A DNA stretch of 64,000 nt from Aplidium turbinatum (lineage: Eukaryota; Chordata; Ascidiacea; Aplousobranchia; Polyclinidae), in contig OU964930.1 in assembly GCA_918807975.1 (NCBI GenBank), positions 18,532,372-18,596,371 of the forward strand, in the 5' to 3' direction. Positions within the stretch are counted from its first letter, which is position 1, and each line of letters starts with the position of its first letter. Position numbers and translations under genes: made by a program. Below, one piece after another: positions 9,801 through 19,067 of this stretch. Under the pieces are notes generated by a model. It saw only the letters and a program-made list of their open reading frames with translations, was not told where the DNA came from and searched no databases.

Positions 9801-11572
9801 TCTCATTTTCATTGCGATAACTCCACGCGGCGTCAATGTGGCGATACCCAAAGTCAATGGCACGTTCTACAGATTTTTGAGCTTCGTCACCTTTGGGCTG
9901 GAATAAAATTAATCTGGACATTTTATATGCAAAGATTTGTAATTTGCTCAATAGATAATTTTACGAATCCAGGTCCCTGATGTTTCATTCAACTCGGTCT
10001 AATTCATTTTAGCTACATACCGTACTGAAAATAATTAGTGATTATAAGCGATGCTTTATAGCAGGGGTGTGCAACCTTTATTACAGGAAGGCCAGATATG
10101 AATAACTGGGTGAAACCGCGGGCCGCACGTTTATTCAACATATGATTTCTATTAGTTGCAGGCACAAAAGAGTAGTGTTTTTGTTATTCATATTATTTTT
10201 ATATTAGGGGTTATCTCCTTCCAAAAATAATAAGTTAGGACGCATAAATTTCTGAAGAAAACTGCTATTCAAATTTATTGTCACACCGTCTTTAAACGAG
10301 CTCAGTGAGAAGTTTGCAGCTGGCTTCTTTTCCCGACGGCGTTTTCCAAATTTACTTTAATGGAAGTGATCGCAACTCGAAGTCCATTTTCCAAGTGTTC
10401 ATCTGTCAGAACCGATCAATAGGAAGATTTCATGACGCCCGTTTTAGAAAAAAATGTTCGCACAAATATGTTGAGCCAAACAGTGCCATTTTTGAAGCCA
10501 TGGATTTTTCAAATGTGGAAAGTTATCTTAGTTGAAATGTTTTCGGTAAAAATCGCCAAGATTCATTTTTAAATAGGCTACTTTGCTTTCAAATCCGTTT
10601 TCTCTTGAAGATCAATCAGTTCAAGTTATCACTTCTGGTGCTTTGTTAATGTCTGTGTTGAATAGCGAAGCAAATATACCAAACAAATGTTCATGAGATT
10701 TGAAGTCCTTGAAACGAGCCAAAAATTCATACAACAATTTTTCAAGTTGGTCAGCAAATTCAGTTTTCTTCTTAGGATGCATTCCATAGCCTCTTAAAGT
10801 TGGAAAGTGGAAAAGATTTCCTGTCTGTACGTGAGCTTTCCAAAGTCGTACTTTGTTCATAATGCCTTTTATGTGACCATACATTTTTACGTTCCAAATA
10901 ATTAAATACAATGGATTAGCGGTGGCCGGTGGGAGACTTCTAAAATGGCTAACAGAAGGTGCAAAATTTACAATAATCCACTCCACAATGAATTGTTCAC
11001 ACGTACCAGACTAAACTAAATTATAAACACGTTTCGCGGGCCGCACACAATTCAAAATTGGCACATCTTCGCGGGCCACATAATTTTTCTTCGCGGGCCG
11101 CATTTGGTCCGCGGGCCGCACGTTGCACACCCCTGCAGTTTATAGCATCGCTTATAATCACTACTTTAGAGCAACAGCAGTAACACTGGTATTTTTTCTT
11201 TTTCGAAGAGCAGAAAAGTCAAAGAGCCTGAACACTAAGGTATCTCATATTAGGACACTGCGCCATTGATTTTGCTGAGAAAGACATACAAATCTACAAC
11301 AAGTAAAATTGAAACTGCAACCTACCAAAATAACGATCACAACAAGCCACAGAAGCCACCATTGCTCTAAAAAAGCGATCGAACGGATTAGCCATGGGCC
11401 TACCAGCCCTACCTACTTTCTCGGTCCAACTCCGACGAAGAAATTAAACATGACAATAATGTAAGAGAGTTACAGTATTGTAAAAATACAATCTCTAACT
11501 TACCTTCCACATTCCAAGACCAACGCAGGGCATTTGAAATCCAGTATTTAAAGTAAGAGATGGAACAGCCAT
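6837..11572 (-). CDS. Aldo-keto reductase gene 1 (AKR1-like), exons 1-6 of 8 visible
   Basis: This encodes an NAD(P)H-dependent aldo-keto reductase, a cytosolic TIM-barrel oxidoreductase that reduces carbonyls. Exons on the minus strand are: 1, 11504-11572 (ATG at 11572, [20 protein letters not shown]); 2, 9730-9897; 3, 9323-9445; 4, 8940-8996; 5, 7894-8114; 6, 6837-6999. All have AG/GT borders and compatible phases (0,0,0,0,2,0). The catalytic tetrad is present: D45 and Y50 in [12 protein letters not shown]79 in LTSK, H112 in LMHFP. Exon 5 holds SIGVSNFN and exon 6 [13 protein letters not shown]. The usual Arg of the NADP-binding SRI/ARI motif is replaced here (NHM), which may weaken 2'-phosphate binding. 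Exons 7 and 8, clear in gene 3, are not found leftwards in the window; they may lie beyond the edge or be lost. Introns carry a SINE, a hAT and MITEs. Substrate cannot be inferred. Confidence 0.85.
7125..7300. repeat. Small element: inverted short-unit arrays around telomere-like DNA
   Basis: The left arm has about four units of the type 'acaattcaaagccg' (7126-7180). The centre reads gggttaaggttagggttagt, a degenerate TTAGGG-type run. The right arm carries the inverse units 'gaattgaccgctttgaatt' and 'atcggctttgaattgacg' (about 7255-7300). The plan is the same as the larger 18318-19260 element, though the arm sequence differs. It sits in intron 5 of AKR gene 1. Confidence 0.6.
7706..7818 (+). 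repeat. MITE fragment with 'gtagcgcgctac' units (copy 1)
   Basis: It begins CAGAGGTGGGTATCGGCTA and continues with repeated 'gctacccgctaccgcta' and 'aaagtagcgcgc' units. The same start and unit recur at 8372. The opening matches a widespread class of hAT-type MITEs beginning CAGAGGTGGGC. The right end is not defined. Confidence 0.5.
8372..8545 (+). repeat. MITE fragment with 'gtagcgcgctac' units (copy 2)
   Basis: It begins CAGAGGTAGGCATCCGCTAC and holds several near-palindromic units such as 'aaaagtagcgcgctac' and 'gcgcgcgctaccgctac'. It lies in the same orientation as the copy at 7706, also within the 7.1-8.9 kb part of AKR gene 1, intron 4. No target duplication was identified. Confidence 0.5.
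8556..8616. repeat. Double palindrome
   Basis: The outer arms 'gacgtcaaaatggccttg' and 'caaggccatttcaacgtc' are inverted copies (one mismatch). They enclose a perfect inner palindrome, gaatgatatcattc, at 8579-8592. The stretch can fold into one long hairpin. It lies in AKR gene 1, intron 4. Confidence 0.7.
9474..9706 (-). repeat. tRNA-derived SINE, filling most of AKR gene 1 intron 2
   Basis: On the minus strand a tRNA-like head begins near 9706, with an A-box-like 'tttagctctgtggataagcg' and a B-box-like 'agttcggctaac'. It is followed by the SINE body shared with the copies at 14.1, 18.0, 20.8, 27.8 and 36.4 kb ('gcgcttgagcaacacatt', 'ggactgctctgcattca', 'cggtaaccggccctgcg'). The 3' tail is truncated. 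The SINE occupies nearly all of the intron between exons 2 and 3. Confidence 0.7.
10062..11138 (-). mobile_element. hAT transposon (GTF2IRD2-like transposase), internally deleted
   Basis: The ends are CAGGGGTGTGCAACC and a right end reading GCACACCCCTG plus an extra CAG. The flanks share tttatagc (10055-10062 and 11139-11146), so the duplication is intact only if the extra three bases belong to the element. Both ends are rich in 'gcgggccgca' motifs. The interior encodes part of a transposase on the minus strand. It is inserted in intron 1 of AKR gene 1, inside a pre-existing palindrome. Confidence 0.85.
10621..10986 (-). pseudogene. Transposase fragment (GTF2IRD2/EPM2AIP1-like hAT)
   Basis: The 121-codon frame contains [20 protein letters not shown], then FPTLRG and [20 protein letters not shown]. 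This is the helical segment after the catalytic core in hAT transposases of the type domesticated in vertebrate GTF2IRD2 and EPM2AIP1. The core and the C-terminal dimerisation motif are missing. The N-terminal Met is not a true start. Confidence 0.75.
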
Positions 11573-11753
11573 ATTTATAGGAACAATATTTAGGAAAGTT
11601 TTGATTGTTCAAATTAGATTACATTTGATTTGCAAATAATCGCTGTTTAAAACGGCAATTTTTATTTTTACTAAACAAAACTTTGCTGCATGAAAAGCTA
11701 TTCATTTTACGATTTCAGACGCTTTCATGTAAGGTGCAACTTAGAGTTTAGCC

Positions 11754-11805
11754 ATGAGTAAATTGTTTCCGAAGCAAATATCCCAAAAATCAGCTATCAC
11801 TCAAG
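11754..11805 (+). CDS. Candidate divergent first coding exon (unconfirmed)
   Basis: An ATG with a purine/C-rich lead (gccATGa) opens 17 codons, MSKLFPKQISQKSAITQ. They are followed by a textbook donor, G|GTAAGT, at 11806. It starts 182 bp from the AKR gene 1 start codon, on the opposite strand, as expected for a bidirectional promoter. The peptide is basic, hydroxylated and lacks acidic residues, so it could be a mitochondrial targeting sequence. No downstream exons with a matching phase (1) were recognised, so this may be chance. Confidence 0.25.
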
Positions 11806-12444
11806 GTAAGTCAAATAATTCTCCAGATCAGCCATAGCTTGTAAAGCACTCAGTTGCTTTACACTTTACAGTAGCTGTGTCAAAACTATGCACGTATGAA
11901 CGTAGACTGGTTTGACAATATTCTGCTAAACCAAGCCATCTTGTGTATCAACACTGATCTATTCTGAAACAATAGGCTAAGCTTGAGCTGAACCGCTCTG
12001 CAATTCGAATTTGCAAGACTGCAGTCTGCAATTGTAGGCTATCAAAAAATGTTTGATTGCATTGACATTTCAACGCGTTAAATCAACCGAAAGAGGAAGA
12101 GACAGCTTAACGCCCAATCGCGGCAGTTCCGTCGATAAACACACGGACATAAAACCAAATATACAGCAAAAGACTAAACCACAATTTAACTCTGATACGG
12201 GAAATTGACCTCTGCACTCAAACACAGTCTGAAGCAGCAGCGTCAAACCAAGAGATGCCCATTATTATCAGCACCAACCAACATTTCAGCTAAAAGAGGA
12301 CGCTTTGCAAGATCAAGTTTGGTGACCTGGTTGAAAAACTGACCAATCAGATGCTGTATCGCTGTTACGTCATTTTGCTTGCAAAATGGCTTTGCTTCTT
12401 GGAAAAAAAGTTAGCAAGTTTTCTCGCTGTCTAACAGGCTAGTA

Positions 12445-12836
12445 CAGGGGTTCCCAAACTTTCTGTTCATCGGTACCCTTTGGTCAATTTATAGATTCGC
12501 TCGTGTACCCCCAAAATTTTCTCATATTTTTGGCTTTAGAAAGTTTAGATATTGCAACAAATTAACAGTAGAGCTGCATTAGAAGACTGCATACATGATG
12601 TTTTGTACCAATCAAAGCACACAAAGTTATTCATAACAATGTAATCCAAGGTTAAACAAACACTGCAATCAATCAAACAAACAATATATCGGCTGAATAA
12701 GCCCAGCAATTCTAGCTAATGTGATGGATGAGATTAGAAGTTATGGAAAGAATATCCTTATACTTAATCTAATGTACCCCTTGAAAAGTCGAAATGTACC
12801 CCTAGGGGTACATGTACCCCAGTTTGGGAACCCCTG
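12445..12836. mobile_element. hAT MITE with 8-bp TSD
   Basis: The ends are CAGGGGTTCCCAAACTTT and CAGTTTGGGAACCCCTG. A perfect target duplication, ggctagta, lies at 12437-12444 and 12837-12844. Subterminal DNA reads 'gtaccccttt' and 'gtacccctaggggtac'. At 392 bp it has no transposase. Confidence 0.92.
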
Positions 12837-12987
12837 GGCTAGTAGGTTAAGTTGGAAAGATAGTCAGTCTCAGTCAACTAAAGATGCTGCACTAGCGCAA
12901 CTTTGGCTACATAACAGATCATACATGTAGATTTAGAATAAGTGAAAGTGAACGCAAAATAGCTGAATATTTATTAAATAACGTCTG

Positions 12988-13195
12988 CCTGGTCAGCTCA
13001 GTGGTCCGCCCTGTTAGCGCACTGACTAAGCACCCGACTTATTCCACAGCAAAAACACTTTAACAATCGGAAAACTTCACTCAGCCAATCTCAGAAACCG
13101 GCTCTGCGAAGCCTCTAGTCTACAACTATGCGAAACTGCCAGGAATCACCCAACAAGCACCCATCAGTCAAGGATAAAGATTCAAAACCAACCAA
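12988..13195 (+). repeat. SINE copy, head degenerate
   Basis: The 3' body matches the family ('aacaatcggaaaacttcac', 'tatgcgaaactgccaggaat', 'ggataaagattcaaaacc'). The 5' part has a tRNA-like 'ggtcagctcagtggt'. The same SINE is at the start of the paralogous segment near 20.8 kb, so it predates that duplication. Confidence 0.65.
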
Positions 13196-13238
13196 CGAAA
13201 AATAAGTTAGTATAATTTGGTCAGCACTCAATAGCCCA

Positions 13239-13507
13239 CAGGCCCGGATTTAGGGGGGGGCAGAGGGGGCAGTTGCCCCGGGCCCCCCGACTTTTGAAGG
13301 GCCCCCCTATGTGGTTAAAATGTGATTTTGTGTTATTTTTTTTCCTTTTGGCCTTTAAAGTTTCTGCAAAATGCTGTGCAGTACTGGACTGATGCTACTG
13401 TAGACGTAGAGATGGTTTTTCGCGCCGTAGGCTTGAAAAAATTTTTTGCATGGGGGCCCCCCAATCTAAAAGTGCCCCGGGCCCCCCATCAGCTAAATCC
13501 GGCCCTG
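13239..13507. mobile_element. hAT-type MITE (CAGGCCCGGATTTAG ends) with 8-bp TSD
   Basis: The ends are CAGGCCCGGATTTAG and CTAAATCCGGCCCTG. A perfect duplication, atagccca, lies at 13231-13238 and 13508-13515. Both sides carry G/C-rich 'tgccccgggcccccc' blocks. The paralogous segment at about 21.08 kb has no element at this point. The 8-bp duplication argues for hAT. Confidence 0.85.
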
Positions 13508-14077
13508 ATAGCCCATATGGCAGTTAGTGGAAAAAGAAGACGTGGTAAAACCTAAATGTTAACACGGCTCTGGTAAAACAGAAAGTCAAAGAAAAGTTAT
13601 ATGGCAAATGCCACAAGCAAGAGTTGGCTGATATTGAATAGTCACTGATTCAACTTTTAACCAACCAATCTACTACCGAACTGTGTCACTCCTTTTCCCT
13701 ACCAGATGTCAAAACTGCAATGTAACTGTGCTCATAGACATTCACATACAGTAGCTTATGTAGTTATGTTGCATATGGCTGAGTTTAGCTTTAAAACAGC
13801 GGACACAACTGCATGACAGGATGTGCGATTAAACCGAGCTAACGTGCGATTGTTAGTGAATACTGAGTTATACCACAATTTCTTTAGCCAGAAAATCAGT
13901 TCTTTAAATATTTTCAGTCACATTTTCCAACCAGTGTAAAACGAATGTGAATGTATTTGTGACACTTCACATCTCTTCTACTTCATCAATTGTTTCTGTA
14001 CAAACTGGTTTTGTTTTCAATGAAATGAAAAATTCTCCTCTGTATTGTCTCCGACTGAACTATATTCCTCTAATTGG

Positions 14078-14327
14078 TTGGTTGGTTTTGAATCTTTATC
14101 CTCAAGACTGACAAAGCCTAGGTTATTTCTGGTAGTTTTGCATACTTGCAAAGGCTTTGAACCACTGACGCAGGGCCAGTTACCGAAATTGGCTGGATGA
14201 AGCTTACAAATTAATGAAGTGTTCTTGTCTGTCTGCTAAATAAAGAGGCGTAAATCATGACAGCCGAACCAGCGGCAGCGCCGCTTGATATTGAGTCAGG
14301 CACTTTACCACTGAGCAAACAACTGCA
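14078..14327 (-). repeat. tRNA-derived SINE
   Basis: The minus-strand head carries 'tgctcagtggtaaagtgcc' and a B-box-like 'ctggttcggctgtc'. The body and tail of the family follow ('cggtaactggccctgcg', 'gaggataaagattcaaaacc'). It is divergent from the 18.0 kb copy. Confidence 0.7.
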
Positions 14328-14892
14328 ATTGACTCACAAATTTCCCCCCTGTGCAGTCCTATTGCTGTAATTGTTTTTTACGTCATCTGTAGGCTGCAGA
14401 TTAGCTTTTTTTTAGTCAGTTTGGCTTCCCGAAGTACTGCGCTTGGAGATAGATGTAGCCTAGCCCTAGGTATACGTTACTGGTTGGGGGGATATAGACT
14501 TAGACCTAGTTTGCCAGCTGGACAATCGTGGTATAAAGATTATTCAGTTGAACCTTTGTTTGTGTGCGTTTTTAGCAAACCAAACTCTGTTATGAATGAT
14601 TTAAGATGGCTATTGCAGTTTTGTTGTTGCTGCAACCTGACAAATTAGTCTGGTAGCTGCGGGCACTGAATCATCTACCTCTTAAACTCTTTGAGAAAAC
14701 AACCAATAGGCTAACTAAATAAGAGCACGAAATTGCAAATCGCTTATTTAGCAGATTTTGCGTATGTCAACGTTGAAATTTCGAAACGCGATGTATCAGC
14801 AAACAATAAACGTGTTGGCACGTGAGTTATTCTTGTTTACTCTGAAAGAAAAGCTTGCTGGTTGTAAAGCCGAATTAGTTTCCATTGAGAAC

Positions 14893-15040
14893 CAGTGACG
14901 TTCGGTGGCTTAAACCGTTGGGAAAGCAACTTTTCGGCAACACTTCCAGGGGGGGTCTGGGGAGCCTCCCCCAGAAATTTTTGAAAAACACTTCCAATTT
15001 GGTGCGCTCTGAGAGCATTTCCAAAACAAATCAAAAATAA
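14893..15040. repeat. MITE remnant (family also at 35047-35255)
   Basis: It begins CAGTGACGTTCGGTGGCTTA and includes 'ggggagcctcccccagaaat' and 'aatttggtgcgctctgagag'. The same motifs in inverse order make up 35047-35255, and the second motif recurs inside 21840-22300. The left end sits exactly where the paralogous segment (about 22.81 kb) runs on uninterrupted, giving the insertion point. The right end is uncertain. Confidence 0.6.
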
Positions 15041-15957
15041 AAATCTGTCAAGTTGTGCTTCGCCTATGTCGTGATCATACATCCATTTAATGTTTAGAAG
15101 TCATGAACAATCTTAATTTTAACGTTGCAGGACCAAAATCCAGTGTTAGACATGGAAGAATAGTTGTCTAAATATTTAATTCGTCATGAATGTTCATTCT
15201 CAGATATTCAGTTAAGCCTACACTACAAAAACTAACACTTAGGCCTAAACATTACAACCGCAAGCAATTTGTACTAAAAGCTGGATAAGTTTGCCTCCTG
15301 CCTATAGAAGCTTAACGAACTAAATATTGCATCGGCACCTGAACGTTCATTGGCGAAGTAACGTTATATCAACGCTGTAAAAAGGGCAAAGGCATGACTA
15401 TGAAAGCTAGTATTCGCATATTCTTTGCATGCAATAATTTGTTATTAATCTTTCCCTGCTCAATCATGATGATTGTGTGATCATGATCATGTGATCATGC
15501 ACAACGAAGTGACGTGGTGAAATACAGTACTGTACTGTAATCACATGGAAATACTGGAATACTGTGGAAATACTGATGTAATCATACCATATCTCGATGG
15601 AAATGAGACGTGCATTCAAAAACCTGATAAAATGCCCAGGGGTTCAAGTAGGTGAGGGCATTGTCTAACATTACTCAATTTGAGTGTTTTTCAAAGGCGT
15701 ATGTGCGTGGTTTTTATTAACGCAAACTTGACGACACATATTCAAATAGCACACGTAACGTAAAACATGGCAAGCCATCACTTTTATCCAATGGCAACGC
15801 GCAAGTCATGACGATTGAAAATGGCGGCATTCTGCTGACGCCGTGGATGTAATAACTTAAGTTTAATTGTTTGATTGTTCAAGAAAATGAAATATTTTAT
15901 CACAGGTGTCAACCTCACAACGATGCTTGATATGAACGATTCAGTTACATGTGATAC

Positions 15958-16146
15958 AAACGACTTTATTTTTACACGAGTCAGTTCAACCACAAGCAGC
16001 GATAAATCGATTCGATCAGCTAGCAGCTAGATCATTTTCGGTTAAGCTTATGCAAATAGCAATATATTCTATTTGAATAAGCTTAACCGAAAATGATCTA
16101 GCTGCTGTTTATGATTGAACTGACTCGTGTGAAAATAAATTCGTTT
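15958..16146. repeat. Long fold-back palindrome
   Basis: The inverted arms at 15958-16059 and 16069-16146 surround a 9-nt loop (caatatatt). The inner about 38 bp ('gctagatcattttcggttaa' onward) differ at about one position. The outer part, including 'acacgagtcagttcaa', also pairs. The left arm has about 23 extra bases. It has no coding capacity and no recognised target duplication. Confidence 0.85.
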
Positions 16147-17984
16147 TTATTGTTTGATTACCTGTTTGAACCTTTTGCATTTCTTGTAGAAGCTTTGAAC
16201 CACTGACTCAGTCACCGAGATTGACAAAGTTAAGCTTCCGCTTGTTGCTGAAGTGTAGGAGTCTGTGAAATGTTCACCCCACTAGTTACCGTGGAGTGGA
16301 GGATTCTCCTTCTTAAGCGTTGCACTTAAGAACATTCCGGTTCCGTCATTTATAAGAAGTTTCCCGTTCCGTTGTTTATAAAGAGTTTTCTATTTCGTCG
16401 CTTATAAAGATTTTTTCGTTCTCCCGTTTATAAAAAGTTTCCCGTTCGTTGTTTACGAAGCCTCTTGCTTGCTGGTAACCAGACATAGCTACCGCAGAAA
16501 ACTAAAAGCTACAAAAGCTGAAACGTTGAGTGTTTATTGCAGGAAGATGCAGAGGCTGGCAACAGTTTCACTGATGAAGACTACGTTGCAACATGGAAGG
16601 TATGGCTTTATGAGATGTAACATGATGCTTTAACTTTTAATATTTCAACGTGAAAATCAACTGCAATTATTTAACCTATATTTGCTTTTCGGGCCATGGA
16701 GACCCTGCAGAAAGAGGGCTTAGTTCGAAGTATCGGTGTTTCAAATTTCAACGAGTACCAAATCAATCGTATTCTCAAGGAAGCAACCATTGTTCCAGCT
16801 GTCAACCAAATAGAAAACCATCCTTGGTGCAAAAAATCTTGTTGACTTTTGCCAAAGCAAAGGAATTGCTGTCACAGCTTACAGTCCACTAGGATGCAAA
16901 GGAACTCCGTAAATTTGATTTATACTGCATATTTTACAAATGAATGCACAATTTTGCTTCACTTGCAGCTTTTTGGAAATTATAGTGGTATTAAAAATGT
17001 GAAATATTTAAAAAAAACTATGATTCCATTTACTCAAATAAAATTCTCATAGCTATAAGCTATTAAAACTGGCGCCCCCCACAAAATTAGAAAACAAATC
17101 CACTTTGGCTATAGGCCTACAACAACATAGGTAGGCTACAGTAGGCGTAATTACAACTTCTTGAAGGAAGACCCCACCTAGCTCGCTCTCAATTTCTTCG
17201 AGGCTGTCTTTGCTTCTTTTATTTTCTTCTGCGACCTTCATTCACAACCAAACCGTGACGTCTCCCAAAATTGTTTAATAGATCCACTAGGCTACTGGTT
17301 ATAACAAGTAAAATATTGTGAAAGTCAAAAGGGGGAGACTTGCGTAACAGCCATGGCCAAAGATTTTTTGTTCTTTTTTGCAGAGGAGAATTGAAAAAAG
17401 TTTTGTTGGATGATCCTATAGTGATAGAAATAGCAAAGAGGTTAAATAAAACTCCAGCTCAAGTTTTATTACGATTTCAAATCCAACGTAACATCATTGT
17501 CATCCCCAAAAGTGTGACAGCAAGTCGAATCAAGTCTAATTTACAGGTACAAGCTTTCGACCTCAGCAAGTCGGGTATGCTTTAAAGCTCCTTCATTACT
17601 TTGAATTCTTCTGATTAGCCAAATTTACATTTCGTTGTTCTTCTACTGTACCGTTTATTTTATTCTGACGTTAGCTCCTGAAGGGAACAATTAATAATAA
17701 TACTCATGTTTTTATTTTGCCTTCAAGAAAACCTTCAGCTTCGAGCTATGTGCAATCTTCAAGTTTTCTGCTACCAATCAACTCTTTAAATCTTGATATT
17801 ATGATAGGTTTTCGACTTTGAACTTTCCACTGATGACATGGAGAAACTGCGGAGTTTGGAAGAAAACTTAAGAATTATTGCTTGGTAATTGCGTACGTTA
17901 TAAAACGTAACCTAAATTATAATACTGTACAGTGTACACGTAGCATAGCATAGAGTTAGAATTTCTTAAATTAATTGGTTTGGT

Positions 17985-18277
17985 TTTGAATCTTTATCCT
18001 GGGACTGACAAAGCTTTGATAGGTTATTCCTGGTAGTTTCGCATACTTGTAGAGGCTTTTGACGCAGGGCCGGTTACCGAGACTGACAGAGTGAAGTTTT
18101 CCGATTGTTGAAGTGTTGTTGCCGGGAAATTATTCCATCTATTAGGTGCTGCTGAATGGAGAGCAGTCCTTAGAATGTGTTGCTCAAGCGCACACCTCAA
18201 GACTCGAACCAGCGCCGCTTGATCTTTAAGCTTCTTTTTCCAAGAAGTCACGCGCTAACCAACTGAGCTATCCTCAG
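17985..18277 (-). repeat. tRNA-derived SINE, near full length (reference copy)
   Basis: On the minus strand it begins near 18277 with 'gatagctcagttggttagcg' (A box) and continues to 'gctggttcgagtcttg' (B box), a tRNA-like head. The body is 'gcgcttgagcaacacatt', 'actgctctccattcagcag', 'acttcaacaatcggaaaac' and 'cggtaaccggccctgcg'. The tail is 'tttgtcagtcccagg' and 'ataaagattcaaaacc'. It is about 290 bp and the best-preserved copy in the window. It is shared with gene 3's last intron (27823-28039), so it predates the AKR duplication. Confidence 0.85.
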
Positions 18278-18513
18278 GACAAGCTAGTGATATCTTTCAA
18301 ACTAGCCTAGCAGCAGTGGTACTACGACAGTTTATCGAACGACAGTTCATCGAACGACAGTTTATCGAACGACAGTTTATCGAAACGACAGTTTATCGAA
18401 CGACAATTCATCGAACGACAGTTTATCGAAACGACAGTTTATCGAAACGACAGTTTATCGAAACGACAGTTTATCGAACGACAGTTTATCGAACGACAAT
18501 TTATCGAACGACA

Positions 18514-18701
18514 CAGGGCCGTAGCCAGACCGCAGAGCAAGGAGGGCCAACTTTTTTTAAGGGGGGCCAAAAAAATTTAAATGGGCAAAATCATTATAAA
18601 TGTAGCTGTTGCTCTTGAATGTTTGGATTTTGCCAGGGGGGAGGCGGATTTGTTTTTAAGGGGGGCGAGGCCTCCCTGGCTCCCTGCTGGCTAGGGGCCT
18701 G
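18514..18701. mobile_element. Nested hAT-type MITE
   Basis: The ends are CAGGGCCGTAGCCAG and CTGGCTAGGGGCCTG. The flanking octamers gaacgaca (18506-18513) and gaacaaca (18702-18709) agree at 7 of 8 positions. It inserted at the inner edge of the left array of the host palindrome. Confidence 0.8.
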
Positions 18702-18720
18702 GAACAACAGTTAATCGAAA

Positions 18721-19067
18721 ACCTAACCCCTAAAACCTAACCCTAACCCCTAACCCCCAACCCCCAACCCCCAACCCCTAACCCCCAACCCCTAACCACT
18801 AACCACTAACCACTAACCACTAACCCCTCACCCCTAACCGTAACCCTACCCCTAACCTTTAACCCCCAACTCCTAACCACTAACTCCTAACTCCTAACCA
18901 CTAACCCCTAACCTTAACCCTACCCCTTAACCCCCAACCCCTAACCCTACCCTTAACCCCTACCCCTAACCCTTAAACTCCAACTCCCAATCACTAACCC
19001 CTAATTCTAACCTTAACTCTTAACCTTTAGCCTCTAGCCCCTAACTCCTAGCCTCTAGCCCCTAGCC
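18721..19067 (-). repeat. Degenerate telomere-like (CCCTAA) tract
   Basis: The run consists of variants of cccctaa, cccccaa, aaccact, ccctaac and similar 6-8-nt units. It is the C-rich strand of a TTAGGG-type repeat that has drifted. It forms the centre of the 18318-19260 element. It is not a chromosome end, since gene sequence continues on both sides. Confidence 0.85.

Larger units (their letters stand above)
12988..14892 (+). repeat. Segmental duplication, copy 1 (partner 20815-22812)
   Basis: Blocks in the same order and orientation recur at 20.8-22.8 kb: the SINE tail, 'tggtcagcactcaatag', 'ggaaaaagaagacgtg', 'gcagtcctattgctgtaatt', 'tgctgcaac' and 'gaaatttcgaaacgcgatgt'. Copy 1 carries its own MITE (13239-13507) and about 750 bp at 13575-14325 not present in copy 2. 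It lacks the 1046-bp element found in copy 2. Confidence 0.8.

Noticed and set aside
16181-16543. Additional AKR exons 1-3 upstream of the pseudogene
   Set aside because: The sequence matches only the end of gene 3 intron 3 and a SINE scrap; no exon-like match is present further left.
18316-18618. Frames reading RQFIERQFIE-type repeats on both strands
   Set aside because: Direct translation of the 15-bp array units; the regular unit keeps frames open without coding.
18721-19067. Chromosome end
   Set aside because: Repeats are degenerate and AKR gene sequence continues on both sides.
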